NCBI GenBank assembly: GCA_028278025.1
Contig: JANQFE010000073.1
Span: forward strand, 1-64,000
From: Thermodesulfobacteriota bacterium
Lineage (GTDB): Bacteria > Desulfobacterota > WTBG01 > CAIYCZ01 > CAIRTM01
Length of the DNA stretch: 64,000 nt
Reading direction: 5' to 3'
The notes below the pieces were generated by a model. It saw nothing but the letters and a program-made list of their open reading frames with translations, was not told the origin of the DNA and searched no databases. Made by a program: the position numbers and the translations under genes. Positions 36,963 through 47,103 of the stretch are shown in pieces (the first letter of the stretch is position 1; each line of letters begins with the position of its first letter).

Positions 36963-38351
36963 TTACAGAATATATCTGCTCAAGTCCTCATCTTTTATTA
37001 AATCATCCAGTCGTCCAGAAACATAGGAGGCATCAACAATAACTTCCTGGCCTTTCATTTCAGGGGCATTAAAAGAAATCTCTTCGAACTGCTTTTCCAT
37101 TATGGTATGCAGCCTGCGGGCGCCAATATTTTCAGTTCTTTCATTTACTGAAGTTGCTATTTCGGCAATCTTCTCTATGGCGTCCTCTTTAAAGATAAGG
37201 GCTACACCTTCGGTTTTCATAAGTTCGATGTATTGCTTTATCAAGGCATTTTGCGGTTCTGTGAGTATCCTGACAAAATCCTCTTTGCTCAGGGAATTCA
37301 GCTCAACACGTATCGGGAATCGCCCCTGCAGTTCAGGGATCAAATCCGCAGGCTTTGAAACATAAAACGCCCCTGAAGCAATAAAAAGGATATGATCGGT
37401 TTTTACCATTCCGTATTTTGTTGTAACCGTAGAGCCTTCAACAATTGGCAGCAGATCACGCTGGACCCCTTCGCGTGATACGTCAGGTCCCTGACCGTAG
37501 TCTCTGCTGGCAATTTTGTCAATCTCGTCAAGAAAAATAATACCTGACTGCTCAACCCGCTGGATAGCCATTTTCATCACTTTATCCATGTCAATAAGTT
37601 TCTGAGCCTCTTCTTTGGCAACAATTTCCAGCGCCTCGGGTATTTTTACCTTCCGTTTTTTAGTTTTTTTCGGCAGCATGCTGCCGAACATGTCTTTGAG
37701 ATTAATGTCCATCTCTTCAAGCCCGGCAGCCGAAAAAATTTCCACTACAGGCATATTCTGCTGGGTAATCTCAAGCTCTACCTCACGATCATCCAGTTTG
37801 CCCCCCTTGAGCATTGTACGCAGTTTTTCTCGGGTTGAAACTGAGGCGGACTGCTCGGGTGCAGCTGATAGGGGCTTTGCCGTTGTCTCCACTTCCTGGA
37901 CACCCGGCATGGGAGTTGCGGAGGCCCTGCGCGGCGGGGGCGGCAGTAAAAGGTCAAGGATCTTCTCCTCGGCAATCTCATAGGACTTGGCCTGAACATT
38001 CTCAGTTTCTTCATCCTTGACCTGCTTTACGGCTAGTTCCGTGAGATCCCGCACCATTGACTCAACATCACGGCCTACATATCCAACCTCTGTAAACTTT
38101 GATGCTTCTATTTTCAAAAACGGAGATTGCGCCAGTTTTGCAAGTCGCCGGGCTATTTCTGTTTTACCGACACCTGTCGGTCCTATCATTATGATATTTT
38201 TAGGTGCAATTTCATCCCGCAATTCCTCAGGGACCTGCTGCCGGCGCCATCTGTTTCGCAAAGCTATAGCTACAGCCTTCTTGGCCATATCCTGGCCGAT
38301 AATATATTTATCAAGCTCTGCAACAATTTCTTTGGGATTGAGTGGTTTCAT
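36963..38351 (-). CDS. hslU: HslU, ATPase subunit of the HslUV protease
   Basis: 462 residues. Walker [10 protein letters not shown] (about 53-61) and Walker [12 protein letters not shown] (about 272-282) are present. The long I-domain insertion (about 110-240) has a Pro/Ala-rich part ([14 protein letters not shown]), and the family C-terminus LSRYIL inserts into HslV. The ATPase unfolds substrates for HslV. It follows hslV after 137 bases. Confidence 0.98.
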   Translation of the reverse strand: MKPLNPKEIVAELDKYIIGQDMAKKAVAIALRNRWRRQQVPEELRDEIAPKNIIMIGPTGVGKTEIARRLAKLAQSPFLKIEASKFTEVGYVGRDVESMVRDLTELAVKQVKDEETENVQAKSYEIAEEKILDLLLPPPPRRASATPMPGVQEVETTAKPLSAAPEQSASVSTREKLRTMLKGGKLDDREVELEITQQNMPVVEIFSAAGLEEMDINLKDMFGSMLPKKTKKRKVKIPEALEIVAKEEAQKLIDMDKVMKMAIQRVEQSGIIFLDEIDKIASRDYGQGPDVSREGVQRDLLPIVEGSTVTTKYGMVKTDHILFIASGAFYVSKPADLIPELQGRFPIRVELNSLSKEDFVRILTEPQNALIKQYIELMKTEGVALIFKEDAIEKIAEIATSVNERTENIGARRLHTIMEKQFEEISFNAPEMKGQEVIVDASYVSGRLDDLIKDEDLSRYIL

Positions 38352-38488
38352 AGTGTTACACAGTATCCTGTTACTATTTATGCAATGAAAATGTCTGCTT
38401 TCATTACCTGCCCGCAGACAAACACCATTCAGCCGGTGAAAAACTAAAGCTAACCGTTAAAAAATTTTGCTTTCACCTTGTACCTTAT

Positions 38489-39022
38489 CTACAATTCCTC
38501 TATAGTCAAATCCGTGTTGGTATATATACATAGTTCTGCTGCACCACAGAGTGCTTCTTCAACAATCTGCCGGTTGCTTAAACTGGAGTGTTTTAAAAGC
38601 GCCCGGGCAGCAGCAAGTGCATAGGGACCGCCTGAACCAATTGCGGCGGCATTGTCATCCGGCTCAACCACATCCCCGTTACCTGAAATAATGTACAGGT
38701 GCTGCTCATTTGCCACTATAAGCAGGGCTTCCAGTTTTCTCAGTATTTTATCTGATCTCCAATCCTTGGCAAGTTCCACGGCTGAACGGGCAATATTTCC
38801 GCTGTACTGCTCAAGCTTACTTTCAAACCGCTCAAACAACGTGAATGCATCTGCAGTTGCACCTGCAAACCCGGCAATAACTTTGTCCTGATAGAGTCGT
38901 CGGATCTTTTTAGCCCTGTGTTTCAGCACTATCGTGCCAAGGGTCACCTGTCCGTCTCCCCCTATGCATACGTTTTTGTCTCGCTTAACAGCAAGTATGG
39001 TTGTTCCATGCGGTTTTTCCAT
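38489..39022 (-). CDS. hslV: HslV, peptidase subunit of the HslUV protease
   Basis: 177 residues. After a six-residue leader (MEKPHG) the catalytic N-terminal threonine begins [18 protein letters not shown] and [16 protein letters not shown] are the family motifs. It forms the double hexamer that degrades unfolded proteins. The start is two bases past the end of xerC, so xerC-hslV-hslU are an operon, as in many bacteria. Confidence 0.98.
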   Translation of the reverse strand: MEKPHGTTILAVKRDKNVCIGGDGQVTLGTIVLKHRAKKIRRLYQDKVIAGFAGATADAFTLFERFESKLEQYSGNIARSAVELAKDWRSDKILRKLEALLIVANEQHLYIISGNGDVVEPDDNAAAIGSGGPYALAAARALLKHSSLSNRQIVEEALCGAAELCIYTNTDLTIEEL

Positions 39023-39024
39023 AG

Positions 39025-39957
39025 TTACAAAACCTCTTTTTTCTTTCTGCTTCTGGGGTGTGTTTTATCATAGATCTCCATCAGTTTGTCTATGTTCAGA
39101 TGCGTATATTTCTGGGTCGTCGACAAACTGGTATGACCCAGCAGTTCCTGTATGGATCGTAAGTCGGCACCTGCATTCAGCATATGTGTTGCAAAGGTAT
39201 GCCGTATGGCATGAGGGCTCATCTTGTGCAGCAATCCGCATGTAAGCACATATTTATCAACAATTCTAGCCACGCTTCGTGTGGTAAGACGCCCGCCCCT
39301 TCTGTTAAGAAATACCGGTATGTCCTGTACAGCACGGCCTGCATAACACTTTTTGCAGAGCTCTGCGCTTTTTTGTATGTAATTCTCAAGACAGCTAGAA
39401 GCTTTTGTGCCTATAGGGACAACCCTTTCTTTTTTTCCCTTTCCAAAAACCCGTATACTGCCGCTGCCCGGCTCCAGATTGCCACGGTTGATGTGGACAA
39501 GTTCGCTTACCCGTATTCCTGTTGAGTAGAGAACTTCCAGAATGGCCTTGTCTCTGGTCTGCATCACTGTATCATCAGGAACAGAATCCAAGAGCGTAAA
39601 AACCTCATCAACACTCAAATGGCGGGGAAGAAATTGTTCACGCTTTGGAGTCTTAACAGCTTGTGCCGGATTGTGTGAGAGGACACCTTCCCGCATCAGA
39701 AAATTAAAAAATGATCTCAGACAAGCAAGCTTGCGTGATTGTGTCGATCGTTTATTCCTTTTAGAAAGAAATGCCAGGAATGCCCGAATGGCGAAATTGT
39801 CGATAGCATCAACTGAGTCAGCAGCCCCGGCATTACTATCCAGCAAAAATGTATCAAACTCCCGTAAATCATGAAGGTAATTCCTGCATGTATGCGCTGA
39901 TGCATTCTGTGCAACCCTTAAATATCGCTCAAAATCAAGGATATAGGGTTCTAGCAT
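39025..39957 (-). CDS. xerC: Tyrosine recombinase XerC
   Basis: 310 residues. N-terminal SAM-like core-binding domain (about 1-95). The catalytic Arg is in STGIRVSEL (about 172), the HxxR is in [12 protein letters not shown] (about 250-261), the second His is in LLGHTSL and the nucleophilic Tyr is in TTQKYTH (about 286). It resolves chromosome dimers at dif with XerD. Position next to hslVU supports the housekeeping role rather than an integron or phage integrase. Confidence 0.93.
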   Translation of the reverse strand: MLEPYILDFERYLRVAQNASAHTCRNYLHDLREFDTFLLDSNAGAADSVDAIDNFAIRAFLAFLSKRNKRSTQSRKLACLRSFFNFLMREGVLSHNPAQAVKTPKREQFLPRHLSVDEVFTLLDSVPDDTVMQTRDKAILEVLYSTGIRVSELVHINRGNLEPGSGSIRVFGKGKKERVVPIGTKASSCLENYIQKSAELCKKCYAGRAVQDIPVFLNRRGGRLTTRSVARIVDKYVLTCGLLHKMSPHAIRHTFATHMLNAGADLRSIQELLGHTSLSTTQKYTHLNIDKLMEIYDKTHPRSRKKKEVL

Positions 39958-40377
39958 ACGTAGTATAATCCATTATGAATAGTATAAAATAAAAAAACAT
40001 ATAATCTTTTTTCAAAATAAGCAATGAAAAAATATAAGGTTAATTGCCGGCAGGTTCTTGCAGCATCCGCCTAAAGCGCTATTTTTAATACACATATACG
40101 GGCCCCTGTACTGACGGGTACAGCGTGCTGTCATTACTCATGTGGGTGTTTTACATACATTTTTTAAGACTCTTTTTTATATTTTCTTTCTTGCTAAAAA
40201 TATTTAAATTAGTTAAAAGTCAATAACCGGTCCGATCTATCGGGGCGGCTTGAAAAAGGCTCTGCTGCACATTACGATTGCCCTGGTGGAAAGGGCCTTA
40301 TTGAAAGGGTATGACAGAGCCCGCAAGTGGTTTCAGTTTTTGAACAGTCTGCTGAACAGTTTACAAAGGGAAGTGGT
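39958..40377. other. Divergent gap between xerC and coaD
   Basis: 420 bases, AT-rich on the left. A 60-codon frame at 40250-40432 runs into coaD out of frame and is probably not a gene. I see no RNA gene, and no promoter that I can pin down. Confidence 0.55.
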
Positions 40378-40878
40378 ATGCCGGAAAAAAAGGCCAGTAT
40401 ATGCATTTATCCCGGTTCTTTTGATCCATTAACAAATGGTCATATGAACCTGATTGAACGCGCCCTGCATATTTTTGACAAGGTGATTGTGGCTGTTGCT
40501 ATCAATCCTGACAAAAACCCTCTTTTTTCTGCAGAAGAAAGAAAAGAAATGATTCAGATAGCCACAGAAAACAATCCGCGGATCATTGTTGATTCTTTTG
40601 AGGGACTCCTTGTTGAGTATGCCAGGCGCAAAGGTGTTCATGTTATCCTGAGGGGGATGCGGGCAATATCAGATTTTGAGTACGAATATGAAATGACCTT
40701 TATGAACAGAAAGCTGGACAGGGAGATTGAAACGATATTCATGATGACGGGCCTGAGATGGGTTTTTGTGCATTCCAAGGGTATAAAAGCCGCTGTTAAG
40801 GCCGGTGCATCGGTAGCAGGGCTGGCCCCTGACATTGTATGTGAACGATTGAAACAAAAATTCAGAACCGCTACATAA
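40378..40878 (+). CDS. coaD: Phosphopantetheine adenylyltransferase
   Basis: 166 residues from ATG 40378, which has GGGAAG upstream; a GTG 51 bases earlier would add a non-homologous tail. YPGSFDPLTNGHMNLIERA holds the TxGH nucleotide-binding motif (about residues 17-20), and RGMRAISDFEYE (about 91-102) follows. The usual ISSSxVKE stretch near the C-terminus reads SKGIKAAVKAG here, a small departure. It makes dephospho-CoA. coaD is followed by an aminotransferase after 27 bases. Confidence 0.95.
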   Translation: MPEKKASICIYPGSFDPLTNGHMNLIERALHIFDKVIVAVAINPDKNPLFSAEERKEMIQIATENNPRIIVDSFEGLLVEYARRKGVHVILRGMRAISDFEYEYEMTFMNRKLDREIETIFMMTGLRWVFVHSKGIKAAVKAGASVAGLAPDIVCERLKQKFRTAT

Positions 40879-40905
40879 TAAACAATAAAAGAGGAATATA
40901 CTACA

Positions 40906-42099
40906 ATGAAACTTTCAAAACGCATGGCAAACATAAAACCTTCACCAACTCTGGCAGTCTCTGCCAAAGCAAAGGCCATGAAAGCCAGAGGCATCGATGT
41001 AATCGGGTTCGGTGCCGGCGAGCCCGACTTTGACACCCCGGATCACATAAAAAAGGCTGCTGTTAAAGCCCTGGATGACGGATTTACGAAATATACCCCG
41101 GCAGGCGGCATAGATGAACTCAAGAAGGCCGTATGTGTAAAATTTAAAAAAGATAATAACCTGGATTATGAACCGGGTGAAATTCTTGTTTCCTGCGGTG
41201 CAAAACACAGCCTGTACAATATCTTCCAGGCCCTGGTATATGAAGGTGACGAAGTCATTATCCCATCACCCTACTGGGTTTCCTATCCTGACATGGTATA
41301 CCTTGCCGGCGGGACTCCCGTAATCGTCACGGCACGTGAAGAGAACGATTTCAAAGTTACAGCCGAAGATTTATCCAGTCACATAACCCCTAAAACAAAA
41401 GCATTTGTACTGAACTCACCTTCCAACCCCACCGGGTCGGCGTACACCAGACAGGAACTGCAGGAACTTGCCCAGATTTTACTTAAAAAAGGCCTAATGG
41501 TAATAAGTGATGAGATTTATGAAAAAATAGTATATGACAATTTTGACTTCTATAGCATTGTGACCGTTGAACCAAAACTGAAGGACTCCACGGTTATTGT
41601 TAACGGAGTATCAAAAACCTATTCCATGACCGGATGGAGAATCGGGTATGCTGCCGGGCCTGGTGACATTATTAAAGCAATGACTAATATCCAGAGTCAG
41701 AGCACCTCGAATCCAACCTCTATTGCCCAAATAGCAAGCCTCGAAGCCCTTACCGGCCCGCAGGATTGCATCAGTGACATGCTGCAGGAGTTTGACAAAA
41801 GAAGAACGTATATGGTGGAGCGGTTAAACGCAATCCCCGGTGTTTCCTGTTTCTCCCCTCAAGGTGCATTTTATACCTTTCCCAATGTGGCGGGTGTTTA
41901 TGGGCGCAGATCGGGAGACGTTGAAATCAGCGACTCAACTTCCCTGGCCGCCTATCTGCTGGAATCGGTCAATGTAGCCGTTGTGGCAGGAGTCGGTTTT
42001 GGGGCTGATGACAACATCCGCCTTTCATATGCTACATCTTTTGAGAACATCGAGAAAGGACTGAATCGTATTCAAAAAGCTATAGAGCAATTACAGTAA
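40906..42099 (+). CDS. Class I/II aminotransferase, aspartate aminotransferase type
   Basis: 397 residues. GFGAGEPDFDTP near the N-terminus, NSPSNPTG (about 168-175), DEIYEK (about 204) and the PLP-lysine motif VSKTYSMTGWRIG (about 237-249) place it with the aspartate aminotransferases of the AspB/thermophile subgroup. It exchanges aspartate or glutamate with 2-oxoacids and could also act on aromatic amino acids or prephenate, which sequence alone does not settle. An RBS (GAGGAA) precedes the start. Confidence 0.92.
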   Translation: MKLSKRMANIKPSPTLAVSAKAKAMKARGIDVIGFGAGEPDFDTPDHIKKAAVKALDDGFTKYTPAGGIDELKKAVCVKFKKDNNLDYEPGEILVSCGAKHSLYNIFQALVYEGDEVIIPSPYWVSYPDMVYLAGGTPVIVTAREENDFKVTAEDLSSHITPKTKAFVLNSPSNPTGSAYTRQELQELAQILLKKGLMVISDEIYEKIVYDNFDFYSIVTVEPKLKDSTVIVNGVSKTYSMTGWRIGYAAGPGDIIKAMTNIQSQSTSNPTSIAQIASLEALTGPQDCISDMLQEFDKRRTYMVERLNAIPGVSCFSPQGAFYTFPNVAGVYGRRSGDVEISDSTSLAAYLLESVNVAVVAGVGFGADDNIRLSYATSFENIEKGLNRIQKAIEQLQ

Positions 42100-42205
42100 A
42101 AGGGCTTTAATCAGCCTGACACACTGTTGCAGCTATCCTTTTACAGAGTGTGATTGATGTAACCACTATAATCTTGTGCTATACTTTTTCTAAGGGACTG
42201 TGCAC

Positions 42206-42991
42206 ATGCCATATTTCATAACTAATTATCTTACACCTCTGGTAGTAACAACCACTGATATAACCTCCGGGTTAAGAGGTGATGTATGGGAACTCATCCT
42301 TCATTCCGGGCCCGTTGTAAAGACTGTTATTGCCATCCTCATACTGCTCTCGATATGCTGCTGGGGTATTATATTTTTCAAATTTCTGGTAATGCGCTCT
42401 GCCATAAAAGAATCGGAAATATTTCTTAACATGTTCTGGGAAAGCACCAGTCTGTCCCAGGCATACCAGCAAGCCAAACAACTGCAGCAGAGCCCCCTGG
42501 CCGAAATTTTCAGATCCGGATATATGGAATTGCAAAAATTTAAAAACCTGAAAAAAAGCCCTTCTTCAGAACCTGACATCGACCGTTCCCAGGTGTTTGG
42601 GATGGGGACTATAAAAAGAGCCTTAGACCAGGCGGCTATTGCAGAACAGGCCCGGCTTGAAAAAAATCTGAGCTTCCTTGCTACAACCGGCAATACAGCC
42701 CCTTTTATCGGCCTTTTTGGTACTGTCTGGGGCATTATGGAATCATTCCGTCAGATCGGTTTGCGGGGTTCGGCGAATCTTGCCACAGTTGCACCGGGTA
42801 TCTCTGAAGCGCTTATTGCCACGGCATTTGGCCTTATTGCCGCTATCCCTGCAGTTGTTGGCTATAACTACTTTGTAAGTAAAACCCGCATGATTACATC
42901 CGAGATGGATAACTTCTCCTCGGAGTTTTTAAACATTATTGAAAGACATTTCGAGACCATTAAAGACAATGACAGGAACAAACAACAGTAG
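42206..42991 (+). CDS. tolQ: TolQ/ExbB-family proton channel subunit
   Basis: 261 residues from ATG 42206 (AAGGGA eight to ten bases upstream). Three membrane segments: about 35-58 (VIAILILLSICCWGIIFFKF), about 165-190 and about 210-235. The MotA/ExbB motifs ATTGNTAPFIGLFGTVWGIM and GISEALIATAFGLIAAIP are present. It is the motor of the Tol system, coupling proton flow to outer-membrane constriction. Its 3' end overlaps tolR by 23 bases. Confidence 0.95.
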   Translation: MPYFITNYLTPLVVTTTDITSGLRGDVWELILHSGPVVKTVIAILILLSICCWGIIFFKFLVMRSAIKESEIFLNMFWESTSLSQAYQQAKQLQQSPLAEIFRSGYMELQKFKNLKKSPSSEPDIDRSQVFGMGTIKRALDQAAIAEQARLEKNLSFLATTGNTAPFIGLFGTVWGIMESFRQIGLRGSANLATVAPGISEALIATAFGLIAAIPAVVGYNYFVSKTRMITSEMDNFSSEFLNIIERHFETIKDNDRNKQQ

Positions 42992-43385
42992 GGACTCCCG
43001 CCTGTTATCTGAAATTAATGTAACACCTTTTGTAGATGTTATGCTTGTTCTGCTGGTGATCTTTATGGTTACTGCTCCGCTTGTTCAGCACGGGGTCGAT
43101 GTGGATCTGCCACGGGCAACCACAAAAAACATTACCGCGGAAGAAGAACATTTGACGGTAACGCTCACGCAGGACAGGAAAATCTTCATCAATAAAATGC
43201 AGGTGGACAAATCCCAGCTTAGAGAACGGCTTACAAGAATTTTTAAACAGAGAACTGATAACCAGCTCTTTTTCAAAGCAGATAAGACGCTTCCCTATGA
43301 ATTTGTTATTCAGATAATGGCTGAAATAAAAAATGCAGGCATCGAGAAACTGGGCATTATAACCACACCTCTTGAGGAAAATTGA
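42969..43385 (+). CDS. tolR: TolR/ExbD-family protein
   Basis: 138 residues from ATG 42969. The single membrane helix begins right after SEINVTPFVDVMLVLLVIF; the aspartate of FVDV is the proton-conducting residue. The C-terminal periplasmic domain (about 55-138) is intact. It works with TolQ and TolA. Confidence 0.95.
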   Translation: MTGTNNSRDSRLLSEINVTPFVDVMLVLLVIFMVTAPLVQHGVDVDLPRATTKNITAEEEHLTVTLTQDRKIFINKMQVDKSQLRERLTRIFKQRTDNQLFFKADKTLPYEFVIQIMAEIKNAGIEKLGIITTPLEEN

Positions 43386-43555
43386 ACTGCCACCGGTTAG
43401 AAGCTGGTGGATTCAGTAGCCCGCTAAAGCGGACTAAGGGGAAAAAACAAAACCACAAAAATTCTCCTGAGGAGTGCATACGATTGATAAGCAACAGCCA
43501 ATTAAGTAAACATTTTTAATCTGAAGGGTGAGGGTTTCAAACCCCGAAGGAGACA

Positions 43556-44341
43556 ATGACCGCCCGACATTTTATCCTGAAAGCATATGCTTCTGATCAC
43601 AGGTTGCGATGGATGCTTGTGCTTTCTTTCATAATCCATCTTATTATTTTTGTTCTTTTTATGGGAAGACCTCCGGACTCCTCACAAAAAATATTTTTTT
43701 CACCGGTATACTCTGTCAGCCTGGTCGAGATGCCCCCTTCGTCCGCTGGCGGCACAAGAGCAGGGTCTGCCGGAAAACCCGGCATGGCACTATGGCAAGG
43801 TCCCAGCGCTGTCAGTTCCCAGGTCAAATCCATGAGCAAAAGGAGTCATCCGGTACTGACGATCTCTAAAAAAAGCCAGGATACAGCCTCAACGACAAAA
43901 ACAACCCAGAGCGCATCGCAAGCCGAGCAGCACGGCACTGGTGGCGCACAGGCAACTCAATCCGGCCCTGCAGGCTCGGGAGTACAAGGCACCACCGGCA
44001 GCCCGTATCCCTACGGCAGGGGCAGACCGGACGCTACAACAGCAGATCTGCGTTTTAACCAGTATTATCAAGCTGTCTGGGGTAAAATAAAAAGTGCCTG
44101 GATTCTGCCGAAATATGGCGACAGCAGGAAAACTCTTGAGGCAATTGTTATTATTAGAATAAATAAAAACGGCAGAATATTAAAAATAGATTTTGAAAAA
44201 AAATCAGGAGATGCTAATCTGGACCGGTCTGTTATCAGAGCCATCAAGAAAGCTGATCCTCTGCCGCCTCTGCCTGTTGCTTTCAGGGAAAATGTTTTAG
44301 AGCTGGGAATCCGGTTTATTCCTGGTGAGGAATTCTTATAA
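43556..44341 (+). CDS. tolA: TolA-like energy-transducing protein (TonB C-terminal domain)
   Basis: 261 residues. N-terminal membrane helix (about 17-37, WMLVLSFIIHLIIFVLFMG). The linker (about 60-165) is Ser/Thr/Gly/Gln-rich instead of the long Ala/Lys helix of enterobacterial TolA. The C-terminal TonB/TolA domain (about 170-258) contains IKSAWILPKYG and SVIRAIKKADPLPPLP. It links TolQR in the inner membrane to TolB-Pal. It is separated from tolR by 170 bases with small hairpins; GAAGGAG precedes the start. Confidence 0.88.
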   Translation: MTARHFILKAYASDHRLRWMLVLSFIIHLIIFVLFMGRPPDSSQKIFFSPVYSVSLVEMPPSSAGGTRAGSAGKPGMALWQGPSAVSSQVKSMSKRSHPVLTISKKSQDTASTTKTTQSASQAEQHGTGGAQATQSGPAGSGVQGTTGSPYPYGRGRPDATTADLRFNQYYQAVWGKIKSAWILPKYGDSRKTLEAIVIIRINKNGRILKIDFEKKSGDANLDRSVIRAIKKADPLPPLPVAFRENVLELGIRFIPGEEFL

Positions 44342-44345
44342 AATT

Positions 44346-45662
44346 ATGAAAAAATGTTATTTTGTTGCACTTTTGGTGATCCTGGCAATCTGCACCGGCC
44401 AGGGAGCCGGCCATGCAAAAGTATACATCGATATCTACTCACCGTCTTCTTCCCGCTTGCCCATAGTAATCCCTGCTTTTAAAAATATGGGCTCCCGTTC
44501 AGATACCCGCAGCCTCGCAGCGAACATGCCCCGGGTTATCAGGGACGATCTTGAATTTTCAGGGTTCTTTAAAATACTTGACCCCGCTGTTCTTGATGAA
44601 GCCCTCCTGCGGGGTCTTACCAGGAACGAAATAAAATGGGACAGTCTTTCAATAATCGGTGCAGAGGCAATCATAACCGGAGGGTTCAGTTACAAAAAAA
44701 ACAAGAAAATCACTGCTGAACTTCGCCTGTTTGATGCCGTACAGGGCCGCTTCATTACCGGAAAAAAATATGAGGGTACTGTTGATGATTATAGGCTCAT
44801 ATGTCACAGATTCTCCGATGAGATTTTTAAAAAACTTACCGGAGCAGACAGTGTGTTTAATACAAAAATAGCCTATGTAAAAGATATCGGCGCAAAAAAA
44901 GATCTGCATATTATGGACTATGACGGAAAGAACAGTAAACAAATCACCTGGTATGGCTCCCTGACGCTGTCTCCCGCATGGTCGCCGGATGGTGAAAAGA
45001 TTGCCTTTACCTCATATAAGAACGGTAATCCCGATCTGTATGTTAAGGAGATCTATACCGGCAACGTCAAAAACATTTCACGAAAAAAGGGCATTAACAT
45101 TGCCCCTTCATGGTCACCGGACGGTAAAAAAATTGCCTTGACATTAAGCCTGAATAACGGTAATTCTGAAATCTACACAGTAGACCTTACAAGCGGTAAG
45201 CTGGTAAGGTTGACACACGACTGGGCCACAGACGTGTCACCGGCATGGTCGCCGGATGGTAAAAAAATTGCCTTTGTATCAAGTCGTTCAGGAACCCCTC
45301 AAATCTATCGCCTTACTTTAAAAACAGGAAAAGTAAAACGACTAACATATGAAGGCAATTATAATACATCCCCGGCATGGTCACCCCGCGGAGACCTCAT
45401 TGCCTATGCGGGGCTGGCCGGAGGCACATTTAATATCCATGTCGTCAGCAGTGACGGGACCTTTAGCAATCAGACCACATTTGCTGGAGACAATGAAGAT
45501 CCGGCATGGTCACCTGATGGCCGTTTTATAACATTCAGCTCCACCAGAACCGGCCGGAAAGAGATTTTCATCATGAGGGCTGACGGCACCGGCCAAAAAC
45601 AGATTACATCAGGAAGGGGAGAAAAATCAGACCCGGCATGGTCACCCTTACTTGGAAGATAA
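44346..45662 (+). CDS. tolB: TolB periplasmic beta-propeller protein
   Basis: 438 residues from ATG 44346, four bases after tolA. Signal peptide (about 1-25), an N-terminal alpha/beta domain (about 28-165) and six propeller repeats marked by PAWSPDG or close variants (PSWSPDG, PAWSPRG) between about 195 and 435. TolB binds Pal and TolA. It ends 26 bases before pal. Confidence 0.97.
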   Translation: MKKCYFVALLVILAICTGQGAGHAKVYIDIYSPSSSRLPIVIPAFKNMGSRSDTRSLAANMPRVIRDDLEFSGFFKILDPAVLDEALLRGLTRNEIKWDSLSIIGAEAIITGGFSYKKNKKITAELRLFDAVQGRFITGKKYEGTVDDYRLICHRFSDEIFKKLTGADSVFNTKIAYVKDIGAKKDLHIMDYDGKNSKQITWYGSLTLSPAWSPDGEKIAFTSYKNGNPDLYVKEIYTGNVKNISRKKGINIAPSWSPDGKKIALTLSLNNGNSEIYTVDLTSGKLVRLTHDWATDVSPAWSPDGKKIAFVSSRSGTPQIYRLTLKTGKVKRLTYEGNYNTSPAWSPRGDLIAYAGLAGGTFNIHVVSSDGTFSNQTTFAGDNEDPAWSPDGRFITFSSTRTGRKEIFIMRADGTGQKQITSGRGEKSDPAWSPLLGR

Positions 45663-45688
45663 ATAATTTTTAAATAGGAGGTGAAAAG

Positions 45689-46243
45689 ATGAAACAGTAT
45701 GTAAAACGGTGCATGAGCATTTTTTTCATCATTACCCTGGCAAGCTGTCTTGCCTGTGCAAAAAAACAGGTAAAAGATGATACCACCGCAATGCAGCCCC
45801 CTGCCGGCACTGCAGCCGAACAGCCTGAAGCAATGCAGGAGGGTGTGTTGGAAGAATCCGACCTTGGGTCAAAAGAGTTTAAAGAAATCACAGAAGATGA
45901 AGCTGAATTAAGAACAGTATTCAAAGATATTCATTTTGATTTTGATGATTTCTCTTTACGCCCCGATGCAAAGGAAACACTCAATGGTATTGCCGAGTGG
46001 CTTTTGAAAAATACTGCGACACAAATATTGATCGAAGGCCACTGTGACGAACGGGGTACCAATGAATATAACTTGGCACTGGGAGAACGGCGGGCCAAGA
46101 GTGCCAAAAAATATTTAGTGCAGCTCGGTCTTGCACCTAAAAGAATATCAACGATCAGCTACGGTGAGGAAAAGCCCCTAGATCCTGGACATACTGAAGA
46201 GGCTTGGGCTAAAAACAGAAGAGATCATTTTCTAATCCGATAA
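45689..46243 (+). CDS. pal: Peptidoglycan-associated lipoprotein Pal
   Basis: 184 residues with a perfect AGGAGGTGAAAAG ribosome binding site. Lipoprotein signal with cleavage at LASC (about residue 20), an acidic linker, then the OmpA-C peptidoglycan-binding domain (about 80-183): IHFDFDDFSLRPDA, IEGHCDERGTNEYN, LGERRAKSAKKYL. It anchors the outer membrane to peptidoglycan and binds TolB. It is followed directly by an intrinsic terminator. Confidence 0.97.
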   Translation: MKQYVKRCMSIFFIITLASCLACAKKQVKDDTTAMQPPAGTAAEQPEAMQEGVLEESDLGSKEFKEITEDEAELRTVFKDIHFDFDDFSLRPDAKETLNGIAEWLLKNTATQILIEGHCDERGTNEYNLALGERRAKSAKKYLVQLGLAPKRISTISYGEEKPLDPGHTEEAWAKNRRDHFLIR

Positions 46244-46250
46244 GAGCTGA

Positions 46251-46293
46251 AGGGGAGTCTTCCCGCATCGCTGCTGGAAAACTCCCCTTTTTT
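46251..46293 (+). terminator. Intrinsic terminator after pal
   Basis: GGGGAGTCTTCC (46251-46262) and GGAAAACTCCCC (46275-46286) form a 12-bp stem with one mismatch, followed by seven T. cpoB lies beyond it, so it depends on read-through or on its own promoter. Confidence 0.93.
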
Positions 46294-46335
46294 TGTGCCC
46301 CGCATAAAAAAATCAAACGCAGTTGTAGAAGTGCT

Positions 46336-47076
46336 ATGTATTCTATCTTACTAGCTTTGCTTTTCTTCGCTTCCCTGTTATCAGGTTGCACACTTCATCT
46401 GCAAAACCAGCTCGATGAACAAAAGCAGTACCTGCAACAAATTGATAAGTCCCTGCGAAGATATCAGGCAGATTCTTCCAGCGAGTTTGATAAAATTCGG
46501 CGTGAAATTCAAATCATTAAAGGTACCCTTGACGAAAACTCCCACCATGCTCAACAAGATATTACAGAGCTTAAAGCCAGAATTGACAAGATAATTATTG
46601 CACTTAAAAAAAAGCAAGGGCAACTCGATCAGCTTCAAAAAAACTACGCTGCTACGGATGCTAAAACAGATACGCCATCTGCGCCCGCGGTTTCAAGCCC
46701 GTCAGATGAACAGACCATGTATGACCGTGCTTATGGCGATTTTAAGAACGGTCGGTACCAGCAAGCACGCGTTAGATTTGAAAAATTTCTCAAAACATAT
46801 CCTAAAAGTGATCTTGCAGATAATGCGCTGTACTGGATCGGCAACTCTTTTTTTAAGGAAAAAAATTTTAAGGAATCTATTACCGCCTTTGAGGATGTTA
46901 TTAAAAAATTTCCTCGGGGCAATAAAGTTCCCGATGCATATTACCTGCAGGCTCTAGCTTTCTATGAACTGCAGGACCAATTAACAGCTCAGATACTGTT
47001 GGAAACAGTGATCCAAAATTTTCCCGCCTCACAAGCCGCATCCTTAGCCCAAAAAAAACATGCTGAAATAAAATAA
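46336..47076 (+). CDS. cpoB: CpoB/YbgF-type tol-pal cell division coordinator
   Basis: 246 residues. Signal peptide with a lipobox-like LLSGC (about residue 18), unlike the soluble E. coli protein, so it is probably a lipoprotein. A coiled coil (about 25-95) is followed by a Pro/Ser linker and three TPR-like repeats (about 120-245): YDRAYGDFKNGRYQQA, DNALYWIGNSFF and ADAYYLQALAFY-like. It coordinates peptidoglycan synthesis with Tol-driven constriction. Position after pal is the usual one. Confidence 0.92.
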   Translation: MYSILLALLFFASLLSGCTLHLQNQLDEQKQYLQQIDKSLRRYQADSSSEFDKIRREIQIIKGTLDENSHHAQQDITELKARIDKIIIALKKKQGQLDQLQKNYAATDAKTDTPSAPAVSSPSDEQTMYDRAYGDFKNGRYQQARVRFEKFLKTYPKSDLADNALYWIGNSFFKEKNFKESITAFEDVIKKFPRGNKVPDAYYLQALAFYELQDQLTAQILLETVIQNFPASQAASLAQKKHAEIK

Positions 47077-47103
47077 AAAATTTTGAAAGCGGAGCGTGCT
47101 CCT

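Noticed and set aside
39025-39957. Integron or phage integrase that would explain the attC-like site
   Set aside because: The tyrosine recombinase is embedded in the xerC-hslVU operon, is of XerC length and lacks the extra IntI motif, so it is housekeeping XerC.
40250-40432. 60-codon frame upstream of coaD
   Set aside because: It overlaps the coaD start out of frame, has no ribosome binding site and no recognisable similarity.
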